Shown here piece by piece: positions 1-11,140 of a stretch of 64,000 nucleotides of DNA. Each line of letters opens with the position of its first letter. The first letter of the stretch is position 1. Both the position numbers and the translations under genes were made by a program. The DNA is from Ulota crispa (taxonomy: Eukaryota > Streptophyta > Bryopsida > Orthotrichales > Orthotrichaceae): positions 9,055,219 through 9,119,218 of the forward strand of contig OY987251.1 of assembly GCA_963920765.1 (NCBI GenBank), given 5' to 3'. The notes beneath the pieces are model-generated. The model had not been told where the DNA came from. It did no database searches and saw only the letters and a list, made by a program, of their open reading frames with translations.

Positions 1-687
1 AGGTTCGCACATTCCTCTCTTGATTTCTCCTGCTGATTGTGCTTTGATTCTGAATTCTAGCAATGTCAACCATTGTGATCAATTGTGCTCCAGAACATGC
101 ATTTTCAAGAAACCTTGTTGTCGCACGTGTGTGCTTGAGTCCGTTAACACCCATCTTGCTTCAACGCTAATTTAACCCTTAAACGCCTATAGGGGATAGT
201 ATATACGTTTGCATATAATTGTCATTTGTTACCAGTAAGAAATTTTAATTTGGGATCTCAAGTAGCTCACTAGAATTGCATTGATCTATTCTCCAACTTC
301 TTCATTGGTCTTAAATGTAATAGAGATGTGGATTCATTCCAAAGACAAGAAAAATACGTCATATTGTATTGGTCACAAAGGGCCTTCCCGTCGTTCAAGG
401 GTTCAAGTTTGATCAATTGACAAACATTGAAATTGGAATTTGTTTCTATTCTCAAGAGGTTGCTAGTAGAAAATGGGTCCAAATGAAGCGGTCCTAATCA
501 ACATAAACATATCCTCATAAACATATCCTAATCAACACTACTAATCAACATTACTATATTCAAATTATCCTAATCAAGACGTTTGAAGATTTGGGTCATG
601 TTTACTTGTAGTGGGTGTTTTCAGAGTTTGTGATGAGTCATGTATGATTTGAGCACGTGGCCATGTTTAATAATGGGGGCGTGATTC
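1..687. other. Intergenic DNA, no gene recognised
   Basis: AT-rich sequence without a convincing reading frame. Position 172-200 carries TTAACCCTTAAACGCC, which resembles one end of the TTAA-flanked elements found elsewhere in the window, but no partner end was found nearby, so it may be a remnant. Confidence 0.4.
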
Positions 688-892
688 CACTACAAGGAGA
701 ATTTGGTCCTAATTGACACAAAGTTGACATGATTATGTTAATTGTTATGTCAATCAAGATGTGGTGATTAGAATGTCCTTTTGACATAACTTATATCCAT
801 TTTTACAAGATAATTGACATATTTATGTCAATTTAAGAATGTGGTCATGAAACAAATTTTAGTTTCATTCGTCCTAAAAAAAGAAGCCGAGA

Positions 893-1045
893 ATCGGACC
901 ACCTGGACTGGTCAACATGGTGGCCCAGCCAACTAGGCGCCACGTGGCCAGCCCCAGAAGCAAGGCAACTCGGCAACCTGGGCATGCCGGTGCAGCAGAC
1001 CAGCAGGCCGGAGGAGGCTTGATCCCCCCACCTCCCACTTGGGAG
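893..1045. other. GC-rich passenger segment inside the CACTA element
   Basis: A block of roughly 150 bases is strikingly GC-rich compared with the AT-rich element around it and resembles the exons of this genome in composition. The + strand is open for about 47 codons, rich in P, G, A, Q and R. I recognise no protein. CACTA elements are known to capture host gene fragments; this could be one, or just a GC-rich spacer. Confidence 0.35.
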
Positions 1046-1301
1046 TCAAGTAGTTAAACTATTGCACAATCACCACAACCGCACGTGCACATTACTATTA
1101 AAAATAATTTTGTACATTATTGTCTTTATTACTTCGCTATCTCAGTAGATTTTGGAGGGTATTTTGACCTATTAGAGTACTTTTATTCAAAATTTTATAA
1201 CTAAAAAGGTTTGAGAACGTAGTGAACTCTCAACTCCAACAATTTTTTTCTTGATTCATATTTTAAATCAAAAGTTATAAGCAAAGGTCAAAGAGGATGT
1301 A

Positions 1302-1610
1302 AGGTAGGAACATCCATAAGCATTTGTGTTCCCATAACTGTCACCTCTGAAATCTTGAAAAATCTATGGAAGTAAAAGATGTAATGACAAGGATGTACAA
1401 TGTGTGAACACGAAATCTTGAAAGTGGTTATGGGTGCAATGGCAGTTTGATCTTTAAAAATTCACAACTTATTCTTACAGTATCCAAATAATACATTTGA
1501 AAGTGCAAACTCATTTTTTTCTGTTCCTAATAGGATCCTATAATTTGCTAGTTGTTTGTTAATAGTCATGTTCAAAACCCTTAATTTGACATTTATGGGT
1601 GCTTCTACCT
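1302..1610. mobile_element. Stowaway-like MITE, family A copy 1
   Basis: Terminal inverted repeats AGGTAGGAACATCCATAA and TTATGGGTGCTTCTACCT, flanked by TA on both sides (1300-1301, 1611-1612). The interior matches three other copies at 43436-43749, 47711-48024 and 58603-58909. No coding capacity. Inserted in the CACTA element, so younger than it. Confidence 0.85.
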
Positions 1611-1879
1611 TACATAAATTTTAAGAAATTGTTTATTTTCACCCTTTTGATTTTTGTTTATATGTTCATTGGAATACACAAACCTCAAAAGGAATGTTGC
1701 AAGTGAGACTTGGGTTTATTTTTAATTTTTTGTAGTTCTAATTTTTTTGAAAAAAAACCCTTTAATAGGTTAAAATAGGTAAAATAGCCTTAATGGTTTG
1801 CTATCTTGCCATTAGACAATCAAAATTCCAATAGATCCAAAAGATTAAAAACATTGTATATTATTATGAAGATCTTTGA

Positions 1880-2235
1880 ATCTTCCAAAAAGGTTCTAAA
1901 AATATTCTAAGAATTTATATGTATATATAAGATATTGAAATATTTTAATGAATCCCAAAAAGATTTCAAAAAGATTCCAAGAAGATTCTAGAAGACTATA
2001 AAAGATTTTCAAACATTCTAAACATAAATTCTCAAAAATTCCCAAAGATTCTAGAAGAATCTCAAAGATCCTCAAAGAATCTCAAAGATTCTAGAAGATT
2101 CCAAAGATTCCAAAAAAGTCCCAAAGATTCCAAAAAGATTCTCAAAGATTATCATAGATTTTCATAGATTTTGAAAAGATTCCAAAAAGATTTTTAAAGA
2201 TTCTCAAATATTCCAAAAAAGATTCTAAAATATTG
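1880..2235. repeat. Degenerate AAAGATTC tandem array
   Basis: About 350 bases of imperfect short repeats built on AAAGATTCCAAA and AGAAGATTCTC, with no fixed period. It lies within the CACTA element, next to its right subterminal region. Confidence 0.7.
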
Positions 2236-2560
2236 CAATTTGAAGTGACAATGTTGGAATAATGAATTTTTTGCCAAACACTAATGGATATAATTTTAAC
2301 ATTGAGGTAATCAACAAAAATTTGACACTGAAAATCTCAAAAATTAACACAATGAGGGAATCAAATGTGTCAAAGTGTCAATTTGGACATTTCTGTGTCA
2401 ACCTTGTGTTGATTAGGACACACTTCCTTGTGCCAATTGACACAAGCTCTTAAAAACTTTACAAATTGACACAATGGAGAGCTAAAACAGTCATTGTGTC
2501 AATTTGAAAATTTTTATATCAACTTTATGTCAATTAGGAATCCTTTTCCTTGTAGTGTTC

Positions 2561-3079
2561 CGAGCTACATTTCTGTGACTTTCAAGTGTTTGGGCCTGGA
2601 GGACTGGCATAGATCTCAAATATGATTAGTTAGAGGCCGAATTAGGTCAATTGTGCTAGAATTGGCTGTTCTCTTTACAACGGAGGTTTTGTTTGGAGTA
2701 ACTGATCGTCACAGTGTTGGTGTGCTATTGTGTGACAGTAAATTGATCTCGAGGACGGAGAGAGTAAAGGAAGTAAACGACAGAAGCAAGGAAACGAACA
2801 CGGGTGATTCACCACAAGAGTAAGTGTGTTTATTGCGTAAAGAAGCTTTTCGTACAGATTCGAGAGAGAGAAAACTGAGGCTAATTTGCTCTTGTTGTAG
2901 GAGATGAGGAGACCAGATCAAGATCAGTCTGGGAGATGGGAAGACCAAGATCAGTCTAGCTGTAACTGACCGTAATCATATGAGTATGATTCCTGCATCC
3001 TAACCAACTAAGCGTACTCACTCAAGTGATATTTTCTACAGCTTATTTTCCTGTGTCATGGTAATTTTAACAGAGAGCC
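2561..3079. other. Upstream flank / possible 5' leader of the reductase gene
   Basis: No gene seen. A motif around AAGATCAGTCT is partly duplicated at about 2885-2960. An upstream ATG at 3058 is out of frame with the reductase start at 3080. Promoter elements could not be assigned. Confidence 0.35.
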
Positions 3080-4651
3080 ATGTTGAACAGGGCGATTGTG
3101 CAAGACGGGTACAACAAGGAGAAGCCCTTGAGCACTCTGAAACTCGTCACCCGCCCCATTCCCAGCGCCGGAGCAAACCAAGTGGTGGTGCGCGTCACGA
3201 CGCGTCCCATCGACCCCACGGACTTCCTCTCCGTGCGCAACGGCGTCGTCGGTGGCAATGGCACCGGCACGATCGGCTCCGAAGGCTGCAGCGTTGTCCA
3301 CGAGGTATCCATGCTTGAACTCTACCATTCTATCCCAACATTCTGTCGCATGCATGTGCTGCACAATCCACGAGAGGTCAACAATGCAAATACTCACAAA
3401 GATGGAATCCAGGAAGCATAGAATGTAACTACATCCAAATGCTCACACCTCTCACAAGTTGTCACTTCGAGTTCCCAGAACTTTATACAGACGAGCTTTC
3501 AAATAAGTTTCAAAGTGACCAAACAGACACCTGAAGGTCTAAAATCTACCAAGTGCGGCTGGGCTGAAAGTCAATATCGTCAAATTGGCGGACTTTGACA
3601 ACATTCGCACACCTTAAGCCGCGCGCTCTGAAACGTACTTGGTTATTAGAGGATTAAGCAATTGAGCGCCACATTTTTGGCACGTACTCGGAATGGCGCT
3701 GATGTAGAAATACTGATGATGACCCTGCTTTTAAGTGGAATGTGCAGCTCAAAGCCGTTCTAGTAAGGGACACAAGTCTGCTCTGATTCCTTCAAGCGTC
3801 GATCTGCATAGATAGTGAAACTTTGTTATTTTGATAGATATTCGTTTGGCCTGACGGACGCTTGCATATCTCCAGGTTGGCAAGGGCGTGACTGCGGTTC
3901 AAAAGGGACAGCGAGTGGTGACAATCACCGGTACCCAAGTGTTCAAAGGCAATGGTGCATTCCAGGAATACATCCTGCTCGACGAGTCGCTCGTCTGGCC
4001 AGTGCCCGACGACATGACCGACGAGCAAGCCGCGCAGGCCGTCATCAACCAGTGGACGACCTACTCCATGTTGCACGACCTGCAAGTGCCGAAGGGGGAG
4101 TACGTCATCCAGAGCGCCGCGGGCTCCACGCTCGGGAAGCAGGTCATCTCGCTGGCCAAGCACTGGGGCATCAAGACCATCAACATCGTCCGCCGTCCGG
4201 AGCAGAAAGCGGAGCTGCGAGCGTTGGGCGCCGACGAGGTGATCTGCTCGACGGAAGAGGACGCCGTGGCGCGAGTGAAGGAGATCACGGCGGGGAAGCT
4301 GGCGTGGGGCGCCTTGGACGCCGTGAGCGGCAGCATGACGGCCACTTTGGCGAGCTCAGTTCGAGGCGGCGGCCAGGTGTTCGTGTACGGAGTGTTGAGT
4401 GGGACGACGTCGTCTATTAACACGTCGGATCTGTGGCGGAATGTGGAGATTCGGGGGTGATCATCTACGACAAGATCATGGCGAGTGCGGAGAAGAGCCA
4501 AGCTGTGGCGTCCGCGGTGTCGCCGCTGATGGTGAGCGGGGTGATCTCGGTGGCCAAGTGTGAGAGATGGGCGTTGGATGATTTTGAGAAGGCGATGGAG
4601 GCGGCGGAGAAGTCCGGAGGCGCTACGAAGATCTTGCTCGTCAGTCCCTAG
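3080..4651 (+). CDS. Medium-chain dehydrogenase/reductase, enoyl-reductase (MECR)/quinone-reductase type, possibly frameshifted
   Basis: Two exons: 3080-3304 (75 codons) and 3876-4651, joined in phase 0 across a 571-bp intron (GAG|GTATCC donor, TCTCCAG|GTTGG acceptor). The product would be about 335 aa, the usual MDR length. The N-terminal part is the GroES-like half. The nucleotide-binding half has the Rossmann motif SAAGSTLGKQVISLAKHWG in the second exon, followed by NIVRRPEQ and LGADEVI, which is typical of NADPH-dependent MECR/quinone oxidoreductase-like proteins. No zinc-binding cysteines are seen. No transit peptide is evident, so mitochondrial location is not supported.

Oddity: in the run of five G at 4453-4457 the reading frame meets TGA (4458-4460). 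The homologous C-terminus (VIIYDKIM... to KILLVSP) continues in another frame to the TAG at 4649-4651. Either one base was lost in the genome or the run is miscounted. A TA-flanked MITE begins 9 bp after the stop. The exact substrate cannot be read from sequence. Confidence 0.8.
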
Positions 4652-4660
4652 AGGACAGTA

Positions 4661-5054
4661 AGGTAGGAGCACCCAAATGCAACAGTAGTTGTTTAGCGAC
4701 ATCTAAAATTAAACCTAAAGTAGACATTTTTGCACGCAAACATAACACTCATGCACCCAAATCAGATAAGTAAATTAACATAAGAGAACAAAAATTGTGT
4801 AAGTGGCAGTTTGTGATTGGGTGTGACATGATCTTTTTGCTATCGCTTTTTTGGGGGTCTAGTGTCTACAATAGGTAAGTCTATTGAGTTGTTTTCAACA
4901 GTTCATAATTTATTCATATGATCTCAAAAAATTCCAAAAACAATTTTCTTTGCATTTGTACCCATTTTCCTAACAAGCCCATGTCATTAGATTCTCAAAA
5001 GACCCTCCCAATTACCACGTCTAAGTTAAGTGTTGCATTTGGATGCTTCTACCT
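4661..5054. mobile_element. Stowaway-like MITE, family B copy 1
   Basis: Ends AGGTAGGAGCACCCAAATGC and GCATTTGGATGCTTCTACCT, TA on both sides (4659-4660, 5055-5056). It matches an inverted copy at 40094-40506. It starts 9 bp after the stop codon of the reductase gene, so most of that gene's 3' untranslated region would come from this element unless transcription ends within those few bases. Confidence 0.85.
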
Positions 5055-5056
5055 TA

Positions 5057-5339
5057 CAAGTTGTACAACAATCTCACTCGGCTTGTCCTTCTGCAAAGTC
5101 CAGTGAATGGACTTGGAGTGGAAATTTTCAGATTTTTCATTTGCCAATATTACAAGAGTAAAGCACTGTAGGGAGTGTACCAGGGCTTTTTTTTCTGTTT
5201 GCCAGATTACAGGTGTTCACAATTCATTGGACAATAAATGGAGGGACCAGTCCGGAGTGGTGGAAACCTATCAGTTTGTTTGCCAAATTGGCGACAGTTT
5301 TGTAGTCCTAGAGTGTAGCCCAAAAGATCAAATGGTAAA
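5057..5339. other. Short intergenic segment
   Basis: Between two repeats; open for 85 codons on the + strand, but the product has no recognisable motif. Confidence 0.3.
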
Positions 5340-5398
5340 TTACAAAAATAGGTTTGACAATTGATCATATTTTGAAAATAGGTCTAACATTTAAAAAA

Positions 5399-5822
5399 GG
5401 GAATTGATAAGTGCACACCGGGGGACGGGGGTGGATATTTGTACATCCTCTTGGGAGGTAAATTATAGATTTTTACCATCTAAAAGTTGAATTTGAGAAT
5501 TTTGAATTCAGATTTGAACATAGAGACCCATGATTTAGTTTAGAACCATAAAAAAAAGGTTGCAATTGAACAATACCCAATGAAAAATCTTAGCTAAGGG
5601 GAAAAGTGGTACTTTTATTTTTGTTTATAAAAAAAGATAAGCATTTTCATTGGGTGTTGTTCAATTGCAACCTTTTTTATGGTTCTAGACTAAATCATGG
5701 TCTTTAAGTCCAAAATCTGAATTCAAAATTCTCAACTTTGGCTTTTAGATGGTGAAATCTATAATTTACCCCCAAGGGGGGTTTGCAAATATCAACCCCC
5801 TAGTGTGCGCATATCAATTCCC
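5399..5822. mobile_element. Foldback MITE with 8-bp TSD (hAT-like), family O
   Basis: Starts GGGAATTGATAAGTGCACAC and ends GTGCGCATATCAATTCCC. Nearly the whole element is an inverted repeat with arms of roughly 200 bp. Flanks are TTAAAAAA and TTAAAAAT, an 8-bp near-perfect direct repeat, pointing to the hAT superfamily. It sits in the left arm of family P. Confidence 0.7.
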
Positions 5823-6280
5823 TTAAAAATTACCATAAATAGGCCTTATCAAATATTAATAGTAGATCTTGCAACTATGGTGACCAAAACATTGGGCATG
5901 TTTATGTATTTCCAAATCAAAATGGTTTGTGGTAACTTTGCTTATAGTGACCAAAATCACTACATCAATTGCAATTGTATAATATACAATGCACTTTGGA
6001 GTTCCTTCCTCTATCAATTAAACTTGCACATGGTATGGATGGCAACATAATGGTTTCCCATGTTATCACAATGCAAGCGTATTTTTGTACGCAAGAATAG
6101 AATTACATGTTTACGTGCACAAGTGCTTCACAACAACGTGTTGTCAAGAAGCATGTGAAGTGGATGTACATCTTGTGTTGCAAAGGGACTTTTGAAAACT
6201 AGAAGAAGATGAGAACACAATATTCATTAAATTGGGAAAAAAAAAATTCCCAAACTATATTTCACCTAGAACCTCTCAAA

Positions 6281-6340
6281 TCAACTTAAATGTTTAAGGA
6301 GGTCAACTTAAATGTTTAAGGAGGTTAACTTAAACGTAAT
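6281..6340. repeat. 22-bp tandem repeat
   Basis: Two perfect 22-bp units beginning TCAACTTAAATGTTTAAGGA followed by a partial third, inside the family R MITE. Confidence 0.8.
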
Positions 6341-6384
6341 TAATGAGCTTTGTGTCCAAAATCTCAGAAATATTGTTATTTTGT

Positions 6385-6565
6385 GGAACAAATAGATCTT
6401 GTTTTTGGCTTTTTGGGTAATAAAGAGCATATTTTTGAAAGATTCTTAGCTTTTTGGAATAAAGAGCAAATTTCTAAAAGATTTTCATCCTTTTGGGTAA
6501 TGAAGAGCGTATTACCAAAAGATTCTCAGCTTTTTGGGTAACAAAGATAGTATTTTTGGAAGATA
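6385..6565. repeat. Imperfect tandem repeat, about 47 bp
   Basis: Four diverged units, each with CTTTTTGGGTAA, AAAGAGC and AAAAGATTCT, inside the family R MITE. The reading frame across it is a by-product of the repeat. Confidence 0.65.
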
Positions 6566-6959
6566 TATATCTCATTTCATTGGAAAGCAGTCAAGTGCAC
6601 ACCTAACAAAAAAGGACCAAAATTCCCAAAATGTTTATTTTTTCCCAATTTAATGAATACTGTGTTTGAGGTTACGTTTGATGAAATTGTGCTGCCACCA
6701 AATACATGCTCATTACAATTAATGCAATGATTTTGGCCACTATAAGCAAAGTTACCACGATCCATTTTGATTTAAAAATAAATAAAGATGCGCAATGCTT
6801 TGATCAACATAGTTACAAGGCCTCGCCTACTTTTGATATAGAGTAAGATCTATTTTTATATTTTTTAAATGTCAGACCTGTTTTTGAAATATGGTCATTT
6901 GTTAGGCCTACTTTCGATATTTTCCCAAGACCGGAACTGGAAATTTTGTAACCCACGTT

Positions 6960-7065
6960 TGAATTTGGATATTCTGTTCGGAATTAGATACCGTATTTGG
7001 ATTGAGATACCCTGTTTGGATTTAGATACCGTGTTGGATTTAGATACCCTGTTTGGATATTTATA
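6960..7065. repeat. Short tandem repeat of GATTTAGATACCCTGTTTG
   Basis: Five or so imperfect units of about 19 bp, alternating TACCCTGTTTGG and TACCGTGTTGG variants. Confidence 0.65.
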
Positions 7066-7069
7066 TCAG

Positions 7070-7925
7070 CCTCCCAGCAATGTAGTCCAAGGCTGCAAGC
7101 TGCGAGAAGCAGCCATATCTTATGCAAAGAATCAGAATTTTCATTTTCAAGGTATCTTGTTCTTTAATATGGAATTTGAAGTAATTTTATAAAGGAGTTT
7201 CAAAATATCAAGCAAAACCCACGCTTGTCAAGTGATTGTGTGATAACATAAATAAATAAACTTGGCCTTAAGAACTTAGTTTTATCTTCTAATTTCTCTT
7301 CACTTAGGGTAGGTGAAAATAACTATTTGCTAAAAGTTGCAAGTTAGTCACCTAATGTTGTGAAATTTCACCTCTTCAACAAAGTTTGTTGTGGCATGAC
7401 AAAGTTTGTGCAAAATTATGCATGTCCTGGGTGATGAAACTTTCTACATATAAAACCTAGTATTGTTTAGCAATCGTTTTAAAGCTAGATATCAAACTGA
7501 TTCAACATACAAATTTTTGTTCATTTTTTATATGATAAATATTGGATACTCACGATAGGATTCTTTTGAAAAGCAATATTTGGATTTTAGGTCATCTTGA
7601 TAAAGTGAATTCTCTCATGTTATTAAATAAAAACATGTATGTTACTTCGGTTTTAATATTAAACCACAGATCCAAAAACAAAGGAAAAAAACATAGATCA
7701 AAGAACTCAGTTGTCAACAATCGGTATAAAATCTGAATTTTAGAAAAACAAACCACCCCCATCTTGTAATTGTAAATTACGTTTATACATATGTATTTTG
7801 GGAAAAAAAATTATTGCTTATTTTGGATTAATATCTTTCATTTAAGTTGTATCAAACATGCATTTAATGTGAGGTATACATGTCCAAAACATAATATCAA
7901 GTAATACTTTCACATAAATACATGA
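7070..7925. other. Intergenic DNA, nothing recognised
   Basis: AT-rich, no convincing gene or repeat boundary. Confidence 0.4.
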
Positions 7926-9461
7926 TTAACAATATGTATAAGCTTTAGCAAGAGAATTGGACTTTGTATTGTTATGCAATTTGTTAAAACTTTCGAAGCA
8001 CGTAACACTTTCAAATGATTTGTTTTGTTTTTGTGCCGATTCCCTTTTCTTCCTAAGATTCACTTGTTCACTCGATAGTCCACATATTTGCATCAGAACT
8101 TTACCAATTCTATTCATTTCAATCTCTGCTTTTCCTATCTTCTCAACAACTATATTTTTCCTTTGAATAGTTTGATCATGGAACTTTTGTTGAACATTGA
8201 AAGCTTCCTTGACCTGTTTAGAGATGCGTATTTAAAGTTTTAAATTTTTAAGATTATCCTAAATTTTGGTTCAAGATGTTAAGAAAGCTAATTATAATTA
8301 AATAATATGAAATGTGAAATATCATACTATGTTTAACCCCTAAATGCCCAAGGCCTTTCTGAATTTCTTGGTATTTTTAAGAAAGTGAACAATCAACCAA
8401 TCTTTTCATAAGCCTCATTAAGTTTTTTTAAACTGTAACCTTACAAATTTAAAATTGACATGTTAGAGATTACATGGAAAAAGAAAACACAACAATATCA
8501 CTTATAGTTTGAAAGATTATAACTTTTGAACATGAGGGTGTTAAAAATGCAAAAGTGACTTGAAGTTTTCTAATCCTCATTTCACATGTCAAATTTAAAA
8601 ATTTGGTCATCAAAAAAATATGAGGTTTAAGGTCATTACATGTTTTACATCAACCAATTTACAGCTTTCAAAATCTACTCTCCTATTTTTTTTTAATGGA
8701 TTTTTAATGCAGGTTTTTCTCCAAGCTCTAGTGTATTTGAGGCTCATTTTCAAGATCTTCCAACACTAAAAATTTCAAGATTATATTGGACACCCTTGTA
8801 CAAAATCTTGAATAGAAAAATCATGAACATTCATTTTCAAAATTGGATTTTTGGTGTTGAAAGAAGACTTCAAAAAAAACTTATGTTCAAAAGAAAATAC
8901 CAAAAATAGTGCTTTGAGATTTTATTCATCTTCAAAGTTTTGCAAACACCCAAATTGGGTGCCTTGTGCATTTAGGGGTTAAACAAAATGTGAGGCATTC
9001 ATTATGAATTTTAATAAAACATTTGTGAACGTAAAGTCCAATAAATATACGTATGTTTATATAGTAATCGTATTTGTGAAAACCTTTGCATGCAATGAAA
9101 CAACAAGTTCATGTTGTCTTGAAATTCTATCCAAACATTTACATTGATGATCAAGTTTCTTATGAATAGTGTTAAGCTTGTATCCAACTTCTTCTCTCCG
9201 TTTTTTGGCTTTTTTAAGATTTATCTTCGCTGCACATATTTTATTTGCAGTAACCCATTTTTCCTCCAAAAGTTGTTCTTTGAGCTTGTTTTGTACATTC
9301 AGTAATGAATCTTTAATTGTAATACAGTTTGTATTAGTTCTCTTAGACTTTTCCTTCTCCCATTCTTCTTGAGTAATAATTTCTCGGAGTGATTGCAATA
9401 TTAAAGCTTTGCTTTCTTTGTACACTTTGGATTTGCAACATTGAGCCATACCCATTGTCAT
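7926..9461 (-). CDS. Possible two-exon coiled-coil protein of 221 aa, function unknown
   Basis: I infer two exons: 9461-9084 and 8213-7926, joined in phase 0 by a GCAAAG|GTTTTC donor and an AAACAG|GTCAAG acceptor. An in-frame TGA immediately precedes the ATG at 9461. The joined product is rich in K, E, Q and L and shows heptad-like stretches suggestive of coiled coil along most of its length (for example LLNVQNKLKEQLLEEKW, then a second exon beginning VKEAFNVQQKFHDQ). No transmembrane segment or catalytic motif is seen. The family is not recognised; plant coiled-coil families such as proton-pump interactors or golgin-like proteins are only loose comparisons. Base composition is AT-rich, unlike the GC-rich exons of the reductase and ATL genes, which weakens the call or suggests a different history. 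The 869-bp intron contains a TTAA-flanked element (8337-8978). It may instead be a pseudogene or a chance frame. Confidence 0.4.
8337..8978. mobile_element. TTAA-flanked piggyBac-like MITE
   Basis: Ends CCCCTAAATGCCCAAGG and GTGCATTTAGGGG with TTAA on both sides (8333-8336, 8979-8982). A truncated relative lies inverted at 13777-14045. No coding capacity. It lies in the inferred intron of the coiled-coil gene. Confidence 0.8.
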
Positions 9462-11028
9462 TCAAGAGTATTGAAAATTGCATTCTTCATTATGGTGCTT
9501 CAAGATGTTTTTCTTTCTTTTGATTGGAGAAGAAAAACTTTTTACGTATTGGAAAATCAATCATACCGCCGTATTCATTTATGTTGAAGTACCGCACAAT
9601 GGTGCTTTTTGCAACTTGGGTTACTCAAAAAAAGAAAATTTCGTACATGACTCAATTTCCCTATATTTCATAAAAGTTTTGGAATTTGATAGCATAAAAC
9701 ACAAGAACTAACTTCTCAAAGATTATTTAGGTATATCTTACACGTATAAGTGAGACGCAAAATGGGTCTATTTGAATCCGCTTTTTGGTTGGATTTCAAT
9801 ATTAAGCCTTACAAACATATTTGAAAAGAATGTAAAATTTGACTGCAACCTAATCTAAGTGTATAATTGTTTTTAAAAGCAAGCGTTAATGATTGTAGCT
9901 CCTGCTCTAAGTTAGGTGCTTTTGAAGCCATCTAAAATGAATTAGGCTATGAAGTGGAAACGTGGTTCAAAGATCATTATATAAGTTAATAGCTCATTTC
10001 TTATGAGTTGGATTTTCAAACTCAACCATCGACAACTTCAGAATTCTCAACTCAGTTGTGCCTACAATACAAGATAAATTCACTACAAATGCAGCCAATT
10101 TTTTTTACTGAAACCTTCTAACGCTAAAATTATTTTTGTATTTGTGCATGTGTTGCTTTGATTTTATTCAAATTCTATTTGTCTCAGGAATGTTGAAAAT
10201 GGGCTTTTGCATTTTTTTTTAGTTCATGTTTAAAAGACCCTTAGAAAGAATTCATAGTTTAATTTTTTTATAATGACTCTCATGAATTGAGAACAAATTG
10301 AAGGTGACCTAGAGTTTGTAAAACAAAATATTTATGTTCAAAGTGGAATCCATAATACGTTTATCTTGAAGACAGTGAACACTAATATTTAGAAGTTTTT
10401 GTTGTAAATCCTTTACCACAAAAAACCAGTTCAAAACTTGTTACTTTCTCAAATGCAACTCAAGTTTCTAAATGAATCTTGGATTTTAGATTTTAGGTGT
10501 TATGTAAACGTATTTTAAAATTTTAATTGATAATCTAATTATCGAATTACACGTATATAATTTAATAATAAAAATATACAACTTATTTTTACCAATCAGA
10601 CAAGATTTTACTCCTAGTTGAAGAATGCATACTAGGAATCTAAAAAATCAAATGATTATACAAAATACTATGGGATTGAAAGACCCAAAGGTGAACTTAT
10701 GTTGTTTGGACACGCCTTGAAGACAGTTTTTCTGAAATATGTATTCGAAACTCAGCAATGTGATGGGTTGGAAACTAGCTACAAGGTAGGTTTGTGGTAC
10801 ATTATGGGGTTTAATTTCAGCAAGTATGCCTTGTCCGCGCTTTGCACAATAAGCTTATCCCTTCTGTTGTCTGCCTTGTCCAATTTGTTCATTATTTTGT
10901 TTTCCTTTTTCACCCTCTTTTTCCTTCCCTTTTCCTCTCCCTTCCTCCTCTACCATAAATAATCTCAGCTTTCTACTGTTCAAAAAATTTCCAACATTAT
11001 TGTGACAAATAGACACAAGGCTTTTTAA
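9462..11028. other. Intergenic DNA, nothing recognised
   Basis: AT-rich. A pyrimidine-rich tract around 10895-10950 gives an open frame of hydrophobic residues at 10699-10962 (+) that I do not take as a gene. Confidence 0.4.
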
Positions 11029-11140
11029 CCCCTAAACACCAAGCCCGTGTTTTCTCAAGAAACATTCAAAGCTGCCCTTTTTAGACATTTGATTTCAAGA
11101 GCAATTTTTTCTTTTTTTTACAAATCCAACCATAAGAACT

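Larger units (their letters stand above)
688..2557. mobile_element. Non-autonomous CACTA (EnSpm-like) transposon
   Basis: The left end reads CACTACAAGGAGAATT and the right end is its near inverse, ending CCTTGTAGTG. Both sides are flanked by the 3-bp direct repeat TTC (685-687 and 2558-2560), as expected of CACTA elements. Subterminal regions hold many copies of a TTGACACAA-like motif in both orientations (about 705-840 and 2310-2535), which is where CACTA transposases bind. No transposase is present. Nested inside are a Stowaway-like MITE (1302-1610), an AAAGATTC-rich tandem array and a GC-rich passenger segment. About 1.87 kb including the nested MITE. Confidence 0.8.
6214..6666. mobile_element. 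MITE family R, copy 3 (4-bp TSD)
   Basis: Ends AACACAATATTCATTAAATT and AATTTAATGAATACTGTGTT form terminal inverted repeats, continuing as GGGAAA / TTTCCC. Both sides carry TGAG (6210-6213, 6667-6670), a 4-bp TSD. Related copies lie at 56429-56683 and 57263-57528. The interior holds two tandem arrays. Confidence 0.75.
5340..6915. mobile_element. Composite foldback repeat (family P) with two nested MITEs
   Basis: Sequence at about 5340-5398 plus 5823-6000 is the inverse complement, with divergence, of about 6690-6915. Shared landmarks include AGGTCTAACATTTAAAA against TTTAAATGTCAGACCT and GGTAACTTTGCTTATAGTG against CACTATAAGCAAAGTTACC. The left arm is interrupted by the hAT-like foldback at 5399-5822 and the loop by the MITE at 6214-6666. 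Outer boundaries are approximate and no target-site duplication was found for the outer element. Confidence 0.55.

Noticed and set aside
172-230. TTAACCCTTAAACGCC as another TTAA element
   Set aside because: Only one end is seen; no partner terminus within the window.
1880-2235. Possible CRISPR-like regular array
   Set aside because: Units are short, degenerate and unspaced, in a eukaryotic transposon.
3792-4702. Minus-strand frames of 123 and 213 codons
   Set aside because: Antisense shadows of the reductase exon.
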